This document shows, one piece after another, positions 24,813-36,582 of a DNA stretch of 64,000 nt. Source of the DNA: Dermatemys mawii (Eukaryota > Chordata > Testudines > Dermatemydidae); NCBI GenBank assembly GCA_007922305.1, contig ML677366.1, positions 16,406,338 to 16,470,337 of the forward strand, read 5' to 3'. A program made the position numbers and the translations under genes. How positions within the stretch are numbered: the first letter of the stretch is position 1; every line of letters starts with the position of its first letter. Under the pieces are notes generated by a model. The model saw only the letters and a program-made list of their open reading frames with translations. It was not told where the DNA came from and did no database searches.

Positions 24813-24845
24813 CGATAAGCAATTCAAAGGTTGCATACAGTGTGT

Positions 24846-24960
24846 ATGAATCATAGGACTGGAAGGGACCTTGAGAGGTCATCTAGTCCATTCCCCTGCA
24901 CTCACAGCAGGACCTAGTATTATCTAGACTATCTCTGACAGGAGAAGTACATCAGCCCTC
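24846..24960 (-). mobile_element. CR1 LINE 3' tail
   Basis: On the plus strand it opens tcataggactggaaggg, then gaggtcatctagtcca and tgcactcacagcagg, the reverse complement of the classic CR1 3' end. Confidence 0.88.
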
Positions 24961-25742
24961 CTTTTAATTTTTAATGGGATAATTTTTTTATTCCTACTCG
25001 CTGTACTCATTTCTACAGGCTAGTAACTGAGATACTAGGAGCTTTCAGTTTCCTCCCTCCATTGTCCCTCATCTCTTTAAAAGGCACATCACTCACCCTT
25101 TACTTCAGGAACTTGGAAGATCCTGGAATGTTTAGTTCTTCAATAGTTACATTTTGATAGCTATATAGGTATTTAAAGTCAAACGAAAGAAGTGAAAATG
25201 TATTTTACCTACATAGTACATATATTTTTCTTGGCTTAATACTATAGTATTTTATATACTATCTTCCATCCTGAAAGATCCCAACATGTACACTATATGC
25301 AGGTACCACCTGAAATGCAGCCACTGTTTAACAATTCACAGTTATACTTCAGTACAACTTAGGACAGGAAGTAAAAAATGCTGTAAAAATCCATGGCTGC
25401 AAACAGTAGACACCATACATCTAAACTAAACCTCACATCTGGCACTGACAATAGTACTTTTGCTTCCAAAACCATAAGCTCCTCCTACTTGAGTTAATGG
25501 AATATCTGTTATACTAGATGTAGGACTTGTATTTTCTGTGGGCTGTTCGTGAGAGAGAAGTGATTGCATAAACTTGAGCAGGTCTGATATTCTTTATGAC
25601 AGAGGGTCAGTGTGCAGTAGTCATTCCACTAGGATACCGTATCTAATTCAGCTTGCCATCCACCATTACAATCAGGTGTTCTCACAGGGTAATAAATGGA
25701 ACTAAAGCATTAGTGAATCTAACTCTAGCCTGTTGCTTTCAG

Positions 25743-25899
25743 TTCTTCCAATGTAAAGAAATGGGAAACGGAACTGCAGACTCTGAGGGAGAGCAATGCC
25801 AGGCTGACCGCTGCACTCCAAGAATCTGCTGCCAGTGTCGAGCACTGGAAAAAACAGTTTTCAGAATGCAAGGAAGAGAATGATCAACTCAGGAACAAG
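25743..25899 (+). CDS. HOMER2: HOMER2 coding exon 6 (first coiled-coil segment)
   Basis: The exon is 157 bp. Its first base completes an AGT Ser codon with exon 5, and 52 codons follow, ending in phase 0. The acceptor is the pyrimidine-rich gttgctttcag and the donor is aag/gtaaaa. It encodes [20 protein letters not shown] to [15 protein letters not shown], predicted residues 177-228, with Ser 176 at the junction. The Leu, Ala and Val spacing within a charged Glu/Lys/Arg background fits the start of the Homer coiled coil. The order of motifs ([28 protein letters not shown]) is HOMER2-like. Confidence 0.95.
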
Positions 25900-27337
25900 G
25901 TAAAATGAGTGGGTTGGATAGAATAAAATAAACCCCAGAGCACCCATTTGAAAGGACAGAGATCCCTTGCTTGGGGACTCCTCTCCTATTTCTCTTTCCT
26001 TGCCTCAAGCTAATATCCTCACAAACAGCCCATGCTGTATGATATCAGAAGTACTAGTTTGTCCAAATACTAACCAAAAGCTACTGAGGACTCTGCAGCC
26101 AAGTAGTGAACAAAGCAGAGGAGGGCAGTCAGCAGCAGCACCAAGGATCAGAAGCAAAAAACAATGTTCAGATTCCCACAAGTTATCAAACTCTTTGATC
26201 ATTTTGAAATATATATTTATTGTAATTTTATTAATTAAGCTTTAAAAATCCTGAATAGGGTTCTTTCTAAACCTTTGCCAAAGTTCCTATTCTGTCAGCC
26301 TAGGCAGAACAGAGAAAGCAACAGCATCTCTTTTGTACTCATGTGGTGTTCCTCATCTGTCCTGGCTTCTCTGCTGCTTCGTCTTCTTTTCTTGTGCTAG
26401 AAAGCATAAAGAGAGGAAGAATGGAGTAGAGGAGACTGAGATGGCTACTTCTCCTTGCATCCAGCATGCAGGAGGCAAAGAACTGGGACCCCATAGGTGG
26501 ACTGGGATTTATATATCACCCAAGATTCCATGCTCCCTGCTTGGTAGAGCTCTAATATTGTCTGACGGTGCTGTTGAGCACACGAGGAAAGAGAACTCCA
26601 AAGAATACAATTACCATAGTGTACTGTTCTCATAAATTATTTAGCTACAGTATATTGATGCCTTGTGCTCATTGTGTGGTAAGGTGGCTGGTTTAAACCA
26701 TTCAATAATGCTAATTAAATCTCAAAAATCAGACAGCTAAGTGATGACATGAGTTGTACCCACAATACTGTAAGCACAAAAATAGAGGAGGAGGAGTCAG
26801 GCTGAGAATCAGGCACACCAGCTTCAAAGCAGTGTATTTCAACTCCATAAGCCTTTCCCTTTCTTACTGAGCATGTAATTTCACAGCACTGTAGTACAGG
26901 GATTGAATGTGAACCACAAGAGAGAACACTTGGGAGACGTAAATTTAGATTTTTAAAAACCCCAGCTTAGAATAGTAGTTTGTGCTGTCACTAAAATAAT
27001 AGGGTGCTATCAAAAGCTTGTAATTGGCCCACGCACTGGTACAAGTCTGCTGAATACAGCAGAATTCAGTTTCCGTGAATACTGTGTGTAGTGATAATTT
27101 CAGCCTATTGATCTTAAGCTACTTTCCAAAAAGCTGGGTTCTGTTGTTGCTCCTGTTTTTGCCTTTCACTTACACAGATCACTGGGGCATTCAATGTACA
27201 GAGCAGATTGCAAGTGATTTTTGATTTTCTCTTGTTTTCAGGATTAGGTATGACTTTCACTCCTTTCGCATGCCACTTGACTCCAGGTGAAGAATCCTAC
27301 AGCTTGTGGGAGTGCCACTGATAGATGTAACCTGACT

Positions 27338-28029
27338 TAGGCCTTGGTTACACTGGCACGTTATAGCGCTATAAAGCCTCCAGGAGCGTTATAAGTTACT
27401 ACCTGCCCAGACTGGCGAGGCATGTAGAGCGCTATAAACCCACAGTTATAGCGCTGCTGATAATCCTCCCTTCCCAGAGGATTAACAGCTGTTGCATATT
27501 CCGTGTTCGGTCTTATCTCAAGTGTGAATGAGTATTAACGCAGATAGCGCAACAAGTGATCTCTGGGGATGCCCCGAGCCATTTAAGGCAATTGACATCT
27601 CTTCCCTTTGTTTTGAACTCCAGCAGGAGGAATGTGGAAGTATGTTTTCAGAGTCTCTCTCTTAACTCGAAAGATAAGCAGTGCAAATGTTTAGGGAGGG
27701 AGCCTGTCTGAAATACAAAGCCTGCCTAGTCTTCTCTGTCAAAGAACGCTTACCGACAGGCTCTCAGAAGGACTAACTCTCTCCCTCCGCATACACACAA
27801 CACGTTCCCCCTCACCCCCCTCATTTGAAAAGCACGTTGCACCCAGCTGAATGCTGGGATAGCTGCCCATAATGCACCACTCCTGTGCCGCTGCAAGTGC
27901 CGGAAATGTGGCCACGCTACACCGCTGGCAGGTATCAGTGTGGCCACGCTATAGCGCTATCCCTATAGCTGTATATGAAGACAGCTATAACCAATACCGC
28001 TATAAACCTCTAAGTGTAACCATGCCCTT
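27338..28029. mobile_element. Harbinger-like non-autonomous element
   Basis: Left end GGCCTTGGTTACACT and right end AGTGTAACCATGCCC, each flanked by TTA, the usual PIF/Harbinger 3-bp target. Sub-terminal tatagcgctat units occur at both ends. The 0.69 kb interior has no transposase. Confidence 0.75.
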
Positions 28030-29345
28030 ACCTGTCTACCAGGGAACTAAAATGCCTATTGGAATTCACTCAGTCTTTGCGAGATGGAGATTTTATATTT
28101 GTTTGTGTGAAGTTTGGGGATGTCACTGTCAGAATGTGGAGATAATTCCAATAGAGCAAATTAGTGCTTCACAACAAGCTTTCACGTGTTAGACTACCGC
28201 TTAACCCATGCTGGGTGTCAAGATTGCCTGGCACTAATTGTTAGCGTCAAGGTAATATTAGGTTGTTTGATAAATCAGGTTCCTAGGGTAAAGAGTTAAT
28301 AGTTCATAGTTAAGGCTAGCAGTGAAGTTTTCTTTTATAAGAGAGAAATAGCTGATCGAAATAGTGGATTACAGTTAAATAGCAAAGCATGCAACATAAA
28401 TTATTTTCTCAGCATTTGCTTTTGTGTAATGTTACATAAGAAAGTTGCTTTCATTGACATGACCAGGTGCAAATGTGTCACTTCTCTCCTAAGTGTAGTC
28501 AAAAATGAGCAGGTTCACAAAATACTTCCTTATTCTGGCGCAGGGGCTAAGACACCTATAGCTCAGCAGTCAGATGCTTTTTGTGGTTCATATAGCCCCG
28601 CTGTCTGCACACACTGTCATTGAGCTTCCTGCAGAGAGAGAGAGATTCTCCTATATTTCTTCTCTCAAGTAGGTTTTTCAATAGGCTTTGGTGCTGCACC
28701 AGTATGGGGTGCTGGGAAATTCTCTCTCCTGTGGTAATTGGGTTAGACAGTTTTGCACATTGGTCTACCTTAAAATGATGCCAAGTACAGTCCCAGAGCA
28801 AGCCAATTCTGAGAATTAAAAATATGTTAATGAGAGAGCCTGGTGGCCTAGGAGCAGCGCAGCACACAAGATCTGAGTCCAGAGATGGCTAGAAGAAATG
28901 TAGAATCAGCTAGCTGATTCCCTGTGTGAGAGAAAAAAGCACCATCTGTCACACTGTACTAATCCTTCTGGCTAAGTTTTTATGCTGTATCCAGCCCTCT
29001 TATTCCTGCTGGAATAATAGACAGGCGTTGAGGAGAAGATATTGGGAACTCCAGAGAGCTTGCTTACTTATACTATATTTTTTTTAAAAAAAAAGACATA
29101 GATTACTGGCTCGTTCTTGCATAAAAATGGAAGTGCAAATGTATCCCCATCCATTGCTCTTCATTACTAATTATGACATTCCAGTGCTTTGCACAGTCCC
29201 ATGTAATTACATAAGGCATTACATGAGATACAATAAACGCATCCTGTGAGGTTCCCTAGTGGGTGTGTAAATGGGTTACTTTGTTCTTAATTTTAAATAT
29301 AACAGTGATAACTGTGATCTGTTGTACTAACTGGTATACTCTAGC

Positions 29346-29433
29346 GGGGGCAGATCCTAGCTGATGTGAATTGTCGTACCTCCACTGATTCCAGTGGAGC
29401 TGGGACAGTTTACACCAGCTGAGGATCCGCCCC
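29346..29433. repeat. HOMER2: Palindromic MITE beside HOMER2 exon 7
   Basis: The two halves are inverted copies: ggggcagatcctagctga on the left, cagctgaggatccgcccc on the right, with tccactgattccagtgga in the centre. It ends 44 bp before the exon. Confidence 0.75.
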
Positions 29434-29477
29434 TAGGTTTGAAGAGAACTGGTGTTGGCTATGATCTTTTGTTAAAG

Positions 29478-29588
29478 ATTGAAGAGCTGGAAGAACAATG
29501 CAATGAAATAAATAAAGAGAAGGAAAGAAATGCACAGCTGAATAGGCGCCTCCAGGAACTGGAATCAGAACTTCAAGACAAAGAACTA
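29478..29588 (+). CDS. HOMER2: HOMER2 coding exon 7 (coiled coil)
   Basis: The exon is 111 bp, 37 codons, phase 0 at both ends. It encodes [20 protein letters not shown] to [10 protein letters not shown], predicted residues 229-265. The donor, cta/gtaagt, is consensus. The acceptor, gatcttttgttaaag, is weak: its pyrimidine run is short and the site ends AAG. An upstream in-frame run without stops makes the exon look longer (from about 29394), but that part lies in a palindromic repeat and is not homologous to Homer. The start at 29478 is fixed by protein homology and the AG. Confidence 0.93.
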
Positions 29589-29849
29589 GTAAGTAAACTA
29601 AAATTAGAAATGGCACAAATTCTTTAAAGTCAGAGTGGGCCCGTCTGCTTTTCACTACACAAAGCAACACAAACAATGTGTCACCACAGTTGAAGAGAGC
29701 CCAGCATTTAAAGTTACTGCTCTTTCTAGCTGCTGTAAGACTCTTTAGATCTCCTAGGTCAGTCGTGTCCCTTAATCACTCGTTTACAACACTGTAGTTC
29801 TGAATTTTTAATCTGATTTGGCATTTGAGTTTGACAATTGTTGTGAACA

Positions 29850-29899
29850 AAAATGATACTTTACACTTCTGAGGATCTCAGTGCCCCTTAAAACCAATA
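29850..29899 (+). mobile_element. MIR-like SINE, left piece of an interrupted copy
   Basis: A short SINE-like stretch that stops exactly at the TA of the 1 kb inverted-repeat element. It continues on the other side at 30917. The call depends mainly on that continuity. Confidence 0.5.
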
Positions 29900-30438
29900 C
29901 AGTAACTCCTCACTTAGTCGTCCCAGTTAACGTTGTTATGTTGCTGATCAATTAGGGAACATGTTTGTTTAAAGTTGTGCGATGCTCCTTTGTAATATCA
30001 TTTGATAGCCGCCTGCTTTGTCCACTGCTTGCAGGAAGAGCAGCTCATTGGAGCTAGTTGATGGGGTCTTGGAACCTGGGTGGACTGACAGCTACCCTCT
30101 CAGCTCCCCTAAGTTCCCTGTGCAGCAGCTGCTCAGCAGGCTATCAGTTGCTGGCAGTTCAGCTGTCCCTCTCCCCACTGCTATGTGCTGCTCCTGCCCT
30201 CTGCCTTGGAGCTGCTTCTGGGAGCCTCCTGCTTGCTGTGCAGGAGGGGAAAGTAGAGGGACTGTCAGGGTGTCCCCCTGCTCCTGCACCCCACTTACTC
30301 CTTCTCCATGTAGAGCAGGGTGGGGACACAGACAGAGAGAGCTTGGGGCAGCAGCAGCCATCTCAACTTCCTGGTTTAAGTACATTAAAAAGACAATGTA
30401 CTTAAGATTGTGGTCCGCATACTTAAAAGGGCAATGCA

Positions 30439-30452
30439 TGTCTCGCTCTCTC

Positions 30453-30483
<31 letters not shown>

Positions 30484-30484
30484 A
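30439..30484. repeat. (TC)n-(AC)n run inside the 1 kb element
   Basis: A TC-rich run followed by AC, within the mariner-like element. Confidence 0.9.
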
Positions 30485-30709
30485 TGTGTGTGTCTGTCTC
30501 TGCCATGCTGTCTCCCCTCCCTCCATTTGTGCTGCCTTGTAGAGTGTGAGGCTACATTAACAACAATTTGTTAACCCTTGAGGGCTCAGCCAAAAGCTAG
30601 TTCATCATTTAGCGGTAAAGCATTCACTGGGAAATATCCCACCCTCAACCAAGCTTCACAATCATCATCACTGTGTACAGTATTAAACTGTTTGTTTAAA
30701 ACTTATACG

Positions 30710-30734
30710 ATGTGTGTGTGTGTATATGTATGTA

Positions 30735-30768
<34 letters not shown>

Positions 30769-30769
30769 C
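30710..30769. repeat. (GT)n-(TA)n run inside the 1 kb element
   Basis: GT, then tatg units, then a TA run. Confidence 0.9.
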
Positions 30770-30916
30770 TTTTTTGTCTGGTGAAAAAAAAATTGCCTGG
30801 AACCTAACCCCACATTTACATTAATTCTTATGGAGAAATTGGATTCGCTTAACATCGTTTCGCTTAAAGTCGCATTTTTCAGGAACATAACTACAACATT
30901 AAGTGAGGAGTTACTG

Positions 30917-31095
30917 TAATTGGTTAAACAGCATAACACCAGCTGAGACAGGTAAGTAGTAGTACCTTCATTTTACAGATGGGTGACATGAGCAGGAGAG
31001 GTCGTTGCCTTGTCAGAGTCACACAGCAAGTGGGTTGAGAATTCAATCTCAGAATCACTGCTTTCAGTCCCCTACTTCAATTGCTTTACCATATG
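30917..31095 (+). mobile_element. MIR-like SINE, right piece of an interrupted copy
   Basis: It contains ccttcattttacagatggg, then gtcagagtcacacagcaagt, the MIR core. It begins at the TA that ends the inserted 1 kb element. Confidence 0.8.
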
Positions 31096-32879
31096 GGAGG
31101 TGGGGAGCTGTTGACTTTCAGGTGCATGTCAGTGAAAAGATATCCCTTACAAGAGAATTTAGTACCTTTGTTAAGACAGGTCAGACTGTCTTTCAGTGAA
31201 GTCTTATATTTTACTATGTTGCCACCCCCACCTTCTGATTTTAAGAATTAAGTCCAAAATGGAGATTAAAATTAGAGGATGTTACTTACAGATTCATTCA
31301 CAATTCCTAAATCTCTCATCTTAGCTTAAAAGGTATTCATTCTGTTGGAAACTTTCATAGCCCCTCAGGGGGGAGGGAATAATGCAGTCTTTGAGGTTCT
31401 CCCCCACCCTCCATAGTAGAAACCAAATGTTCTGTGCCAACTCAAGAGCAAACGCAGACAGCAGGTGAGTGAAGCTTGCCTAGTGCCATTATAACTTCTC
31501 AGCTGGTACTCCTAAAGAGCAGTGCTTTTAAGGAGTTTTAAGATGGTACAAGAAGATGGAATTTGATGCACAGTTAAAAATATGATGTAGTTTTCAGCAC
31601 CAAGTTTCAAATGTCATGCTTTTTTCCCAACCTTTCTGCTCTAATAGCATATATAATAACCCCTACTTTGTGCTAGCATTTTCATTGAGGTTCACATTCT
31701 CCAGACACCAAATCAGCCAGCAAATTGATTGACTCACGAATATTACAGACCTAGCTTCCATTTGTTTTTGAGAATGAACTGCACCAGCCTGATTTCAGAC
31801 TGTTTCTTACATTAGTGGATTTCTGATTAGCTCTAAACCACTGTAAATAAGCTGCTCTTGGCTTTTCAACGTAAACCAGCATGGAGCCTGCTCACAAATG
31901 CAGCCATGAAAGAAGCACCTCTGAAATTCTGTCCATTTGAGGAACAGTAAGGGGAGGAAAGAAAAATGAAGGGATGGAAAGAGACGCAGAGGCATTGGGG
32001 AAAAAGAAATATCAGCCACAGACCTATACCAGGGCATCAGAATGCTTAAAGATGTATGGGGGTTCACTTCTCAAAATAAACACAGGGGTTACTGTCACAG
32101 AGTTCTGGGGTGTAATCCAGATCAGTAAGGCATTGTCACTACTTGCCCTGCAATCCTTGAATGCCTTGCAATGCTTTGCTGCTGTAGCTTCCAGCCTCAG
32201 ATGCTCACAGCCAACCTACATGTATGTAGTCACATCCTAACTGTCTGTGCGCTAGACATCCCTGGTTCAGTAGCTCTGACCCCAACCTGTCAACCACCCC
32301 ACAACCCCCTCTGGCTTCCACCAGCCTTGCTTACAACCCACAAGGTGACCTCATCACACTCCTAGTCCTGAATTCCCCCAAAACTGTGTGTCTTGAAGTA
32401 TCTATTCTAGCATAATTTTATGGTAGAGCGTGGGATACGTATACTTTTCTTCTGCTGTGAGATCACCAGTACCTGGAAGAGAAGATGTCACATCTCACAA
32501 CTCTACTTGTGATGTGTGATGTGACTTGGCTATTCTATATCAGATTAGATGGAGGACTCACGAGGCTGGACACATTTTATCTTTATTTTTTTTTAGAATA
32601 TCTGAGGAAATAAAAGATATGTTTGGAGGCGGATCCTGTAGCCTGCTCCACAGATTGCAGCCTGCCTCCTCCTGGACTCTAGGGGAAATCTTCAGGAGCA
32701 GATTATTGCGGGTGTTTTCACTCAGAAAGTCAGTTTCTGCAGCTTTAAATGGTGGTGGGGATGTTTGGCCCTTGGCATTTACATTCTTCAAATATGTTCC
32801 CCATGTTACCTTTGCTGTTAGCAGAGCAACAAACTCTTTTTAACTTTCCTCTTAAATCCATCTCTGCAGCCACCTATTT

Positions 32880-33110
32880 GTCTTGTTGCTCATTTCTAAC
32901 TCCTTCCTGTTCGTCCATATTATTCTGGTAATGGGGTGCTCAGAGTTGAATACAGTATTCAAGGTGGTGTTGCTCAGAGCTAAATATAAATTTGCTCAGA
33001 TCTATGCTCTGTGATGTTTTTACATATACAGCTCAAAATTCAAGTGACCTTTTTTACTGCTATGTATCACTGCAGACTTGTATCTAATTTGCTGATGCTG
33101 GGTCTCATTT
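32880..33110 (-). mobile_element. Old CR1-like fragment
   Basis: Plus-strand text such as tcagagttgaatacagtatt and aattcaagtgacctttttta resembles reversed CR1 ORF2. It is heavily diverged, so the boundaries are approximate. Confidence 0.45.
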
Positions 33111-33446
33111 AGCGTTATTGCGTTTCAGAGTTCCCTGTCTCCTTGAATGCGTGTCTATGTGTAGTGAGAATTCATAAACATAACTAGCTGGAGATTAGTT
33201 TATGCTCAGGTGTTGAAACTATGTAATCAAGAAATGATTAATTAAATGTGGTACAAAAATGAATATTATATTTAATTTATTATATTAACTGCCATTTATA
33301 AAGTGAAAACATTATTTTCAGTTATTTTAAATCCCAATGTTGTGTAGCATACAGTAGACCTGTGAAAAGTCATTTCACAGCTTCAGATTATTTTTTTCAT
33401 TAAACTGAAGCTTGTTATAATTTTCCCATTTTGTTTTTTTTAATAG

Positions 33447-33527
33447 GAGTTGGAGGATCTTCGAAAACAGGGTGAAATTATACCCCAACTAATGACAGAA
33501 TGTGACACTGTATCTCAGAAATTACAG
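33447..33527 (+). CDS. HOMER2: HOMER2 coding exon 8 (coiled coil)
   Basis: The exon is 81 bp, 27 codons, phase 0 at both ends. The acceptor is a long T tract ending taatag and the donor is cag/gtacag. It encodes ELEDLRKQGEIIPQLMTECD followed by TVSQKLQ, predicted residues 266-292. IIPQLM is a HOMER2 hallmark within the coil as I know the family. It is too short to stand out as an open frame and was found by its protein sequence. Confidence 0.94.
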
Positions 33528-34334
33528 GTACAGTTCAGCAAATAAATTGATCTAAACACAGTGGAAAGAACATTGTTTTATATTTCTCATGTTTATATAT
33601 TTTTACCTATTTGTAACTTAACTGATAAAGAGACCTCTAATTCATAAAAGTGAATGCTGATTACTTGCAATATTTACTGTGGCTGCCCCAGAATTAGAAG
33701 TAATTATAGATAGCTTCTGTCTCTGCCTGGTTATCTGAAGAATATTGCTACTCTGGAATCATGTTGCAACTGTCACCTGGCAGACTGCAGGATATTCTAT
33801 ATCCAGTATTTATGCTGCCCTTGCCTTGCATTGCCTCATATGCAGTGCTACCAGAAGTGACTGCTTCACCTACAAGAGCTGGCAAGAATTCACCAATCTC
33901 CTTCCAAACAGCCATTTTGAGTAATCAAGTCAGTTAAACTAACATCATGACGGCAGCTAAAGCTAATTATTATAAAAGAAAGAGAAAAGAAGAAAAGTTA
34001 TTTGTTTAAAAAACCAATGACTAATTGCATAACATTGGGGAGAAGTTCATACAAAATGTATTTATGTGGTGGGTAGTCTTTTTCAACAGAATACATTGTC
34101 TGTATTTTTATGTAGATATTTAGATAGCCCCCTATCATCAAAGTATTTGAATCTGGTTCTTTTTAAATCTTTTGAACTCTGACTGTATATATCAAAACGA
34201 TGCATTCAAGAATTTGGACCGGGGGAAAGGGGATGTCCCATCATGGATTGGGCCTCAGTGTGGTATGTACCGTACTAACACAGAACAAAGACACAGTCCC
34301 TGCCCTGTACAATAGAAGCATTTTAATTCAAACA

Positions 34335-34530
34335 ACAGGTGTATAAGAACAGCCACACTGGGTCATACCAATGGTCCATCTAGCACAGTATTCTTTCTCC
34401 AACCATGGCAAGTACCAGAGTTTCAGGGAGAGTGTACAGAACAGGGCAGTTGTGTTTTTCCCTATCTTCCCCTCCCAGCTCCTGGCAGTCAGAGGTTTAG
34501 GGTCACCCAAGCATGTAGTTCCCATTTTTA
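34335..34530. mobile_element. CR1/L3-like retroposon fragment
   Basis: The text gccacactgggtcatacc, atggtccatctagcacagta and cagaacagggcag matches a very common reptile CR1-type tail. A shorter related scrap (gtccagtatcctgtctctga) lies at 18857-18905. Confidence 0.6.
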
Positions 34531-35046
34531 AGTTAAATGTTACTGTAGTGGGAATTTGTGGGTATTTTTCTGCCCTGCAAGGACAGTGGTATTGGAGCAG
34601 TTTTTATAGTGGGGATGCTGAAAGCCATTGAACAAAACTGTAAACCTTGTATACGATGGAAACCACTTCAAGCTACTGTACCCCCAGGTCTCCTACTTCT
34701 TGCACCTCTGTACAAGGTTGTTAAATGTAATTATATTATGGTGATCATTACCAAGTGATTTAGTGATTATCTCTTGAACCATATTAATTTTTGATTCATC
34801 AGTCACCCTCAGCTCTGTACAGAATGTAGAGGAGGGTCTTAAAAACCAAATAGATTGTTGTCTTGAATATTTAACTGGAGAAATGGCTTATGCACTGAAC
34901 TAGTACTTCAGCTGAGACTTTTGTGTTTTGGCCTTTCTTGAATAGATTTTGCTTTTATGGAAGGCTACTCATCCCTGTTTGCATCAGTTAAGTTATGGTG
35001 GAGGCAAGCTTAGCAGAGCTCACAACAAAGGGAACAGTGTCTAAGG

Positions 35047-35721
35047 CAGGGGTGGGTAAACTTTTTGGCCCAAGGGCCACATTGGGGTTCAAAATTCTGC
35101 AAAGGGCTGGGTAGGGAAGGCTGTGCTTCCCCAAACAGCCTGGCCTTGCCCCTATCTGACCCCCATCTACTTCCCACCCCCTGACTATCCCCTCAGAAAC
35201 CCTGACTCATCCAACCCTTCCCTCCCCACTCCTTGTCCCCTGATTGCCCCCTCTCAAGACCCCCCACTCTAACCACCACCCCCTGGGACCCCGCTCCCTA
35301 GCTAAGCTCCCTACTCCTTGTCCCCTGACCGCCCCCTCCAGAGACACCCTCCCCGCCCCATAATCACCACCTAGGACCCCACCCCCTATCCAGTCTCCCT
35401 GTCCCGTGACTGCCCCGTCCCCTAGCCACACCCCTGACAAGGCCCCTGGGACTCCCACATGCCATCCAACCGTCCCGTTTCCCGTACCCTGATCGCCCCC
35501 CAAGACCCTCTGCCCCTTATCCAGCCTCCCACCCTGGCCTCCTTACCATGCCACCGCTCAGAACAGTGTGTCTGGACCGGAGCCAGACACATTGTTGCGC
35601 AGCCCTGCCCCCCAGAGTGCCACTCGCACTGCGCGCTGAGGCTGCAGGGGACAGCAGGGGAAGGACCGGAGCTTAGGGGCTGGTTAGGAGAAGCCCGCAG
35701 GCTGTAGTTTGCCCACCCCTA
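35047..35721. mobile_element. hAT-type MITE, same family, longer copy
   Basis: Left end CAGGGGTGGGTAAACTTT, right end AGTTTGCCCACCCCTA. Flanks GTCTAAGG and GTCTAAAT share six of eight bases. The interior is a long run of C-rich degenerate repeats. Confidence 0.87.
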
Positions 35722-36550
35722 GTCTAAATATACCAGAAAAAGTAAGAACCAGAGGCACTTCGTAGTTCCAGGCTTTGAGATAGAAGCATCTGTAACTCCC
35801 CTCTCACTTGGAAACGATTCCTTATGGCTGAGGCACCTTGGTAAGGTGTGTGATGGGAGCAGTTCCCTGCTTACGCTACATCTGTTCTGGGTATAAATAA
35901 AGGTCTTTGGAGCTGTCAGTATGGCACTTTCACAAGCTTAAACCTTTTTTCACTTTTTTCATAACCCATGAAAAAAGAATAAATGAAACAAGGTCATCTA
36001 GGTGGAAATAGTTGAAAGACTATTGAAGCTGTGGGAGGGAAATGTGGGCTGTGGGAATAAGATATTAACATAGGCCATTTCTACGTGGTAAAGCTCATTA
36101 TTTGAAGTTTTAAAGAGACATAAGTTTAGAAATGTATACTGTCCTGAAATGAGGAAAAGCAGAAAGAAAGCTAATGAAATAAGAGAACATGGGTTTCTAA
36201 AAGAAAGAATACATTAATAGAGCAAACTGGAGTGTGGGAGAACATTAAGTTGTTTTCACTGACTCTATGCTTAAGTATTCAGCCAAGGAGTTTAAAAAAA
36301 AATTCTCCAGAACCTAATAAAGCAACATTATTTCTCAGGCGATGTTTTGTAAAAGCTTATTTTTCAAAGCTAAACCACCATAGATAATTTTGTGGCACAG
36401 AGACTAATTTTGCAGCTGTAGCAACGTATGTACAGTGCACAATTTAAATCCAGCTGAATTTAAAGATATCAACCAAATGACACAATCTAATGCAAAGCAT
36501 CTTTTCCACTTAATCTGTGTCCTTCCCTGCATTAGTAAGGGCTTTTCTTC

Positions 36551-36582
<32 letters not shown>
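36551..36582. repeat. T13/A19 homopolymer junction in intron 8
   Basis: Thirteen T followed directly by nineteen A, a perfect 13-bp palindrome, about 170 bp before exon 9. Confidence 0.9.

Larger units (their letters stand above)
24139..25742 (+). other. HOMER2: HOMER2 intron 5
   Basis: 1.6 kb. It contains an LTR-like or other repeat block near 24466-24770, a hAT end at 24775-24812, a reverse CR1 tail at 24846-24960, and a short SINE-like scrap near 25255-25300. AATAAA hexamers occur near 24227 and 24388, soon after the exon 5 donor. Confidence 0.65.
25900..29477 (+). other. HOMER2: HOMER2 intron 6
   Basis: 3.6 kb. It contains a Harbinger-like element at 27338-28029 and a palindromic MITE at 29346-29433 close to the exon 7 acceptor. 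No gene or repeat is recognised in 25900-27330 or 28035-29340. Confidence 0.65.
29900..30916. mobile_element. Tc1/mariner-like non-autonomous element, 1017 bp
   Basis: The left end CAGTAACTCCTCACTTA and the right end, its reverse complement, form a perfect 17-bp terminal inverted repeat. Weaker pairing continues inward. TA flanks both sides (29898-29899 and 30917-30918), the Tc1/mariner target. No transposase is seen. The interior is unrelated GC-rich sequence plus TC/AC and GT/TA simple repeats. Confidence 0.85.
29589..33446 (+). other. HOMER2: HOMER2 intron 7
   Basis: 3.9 kb. A 1 kb mariner-like element (29900-30916) splits a MIR-like SINE, and an old reverse CR1 piece lies near 32880-33110. 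A C-rich block at 32090-32380 may be an LTR remnant, but I cannot place it. 31100-32080 is unremarkable. Confidence 0.6.

Noticed and set aside
29394..29477. Longer exon 7 of HOMER2 starting in the MITE
   Set aside because: The upstream residues come from a palindromic repeat and have no Homer similarity; the AG at 29476-29477 and homology place the start at 29478.
30018..30542. 174-codon frame in intron 7 and its antisense
   Set aside because: Entirely inside the 1 kb mariner-like element, with simple-repeat stretches.
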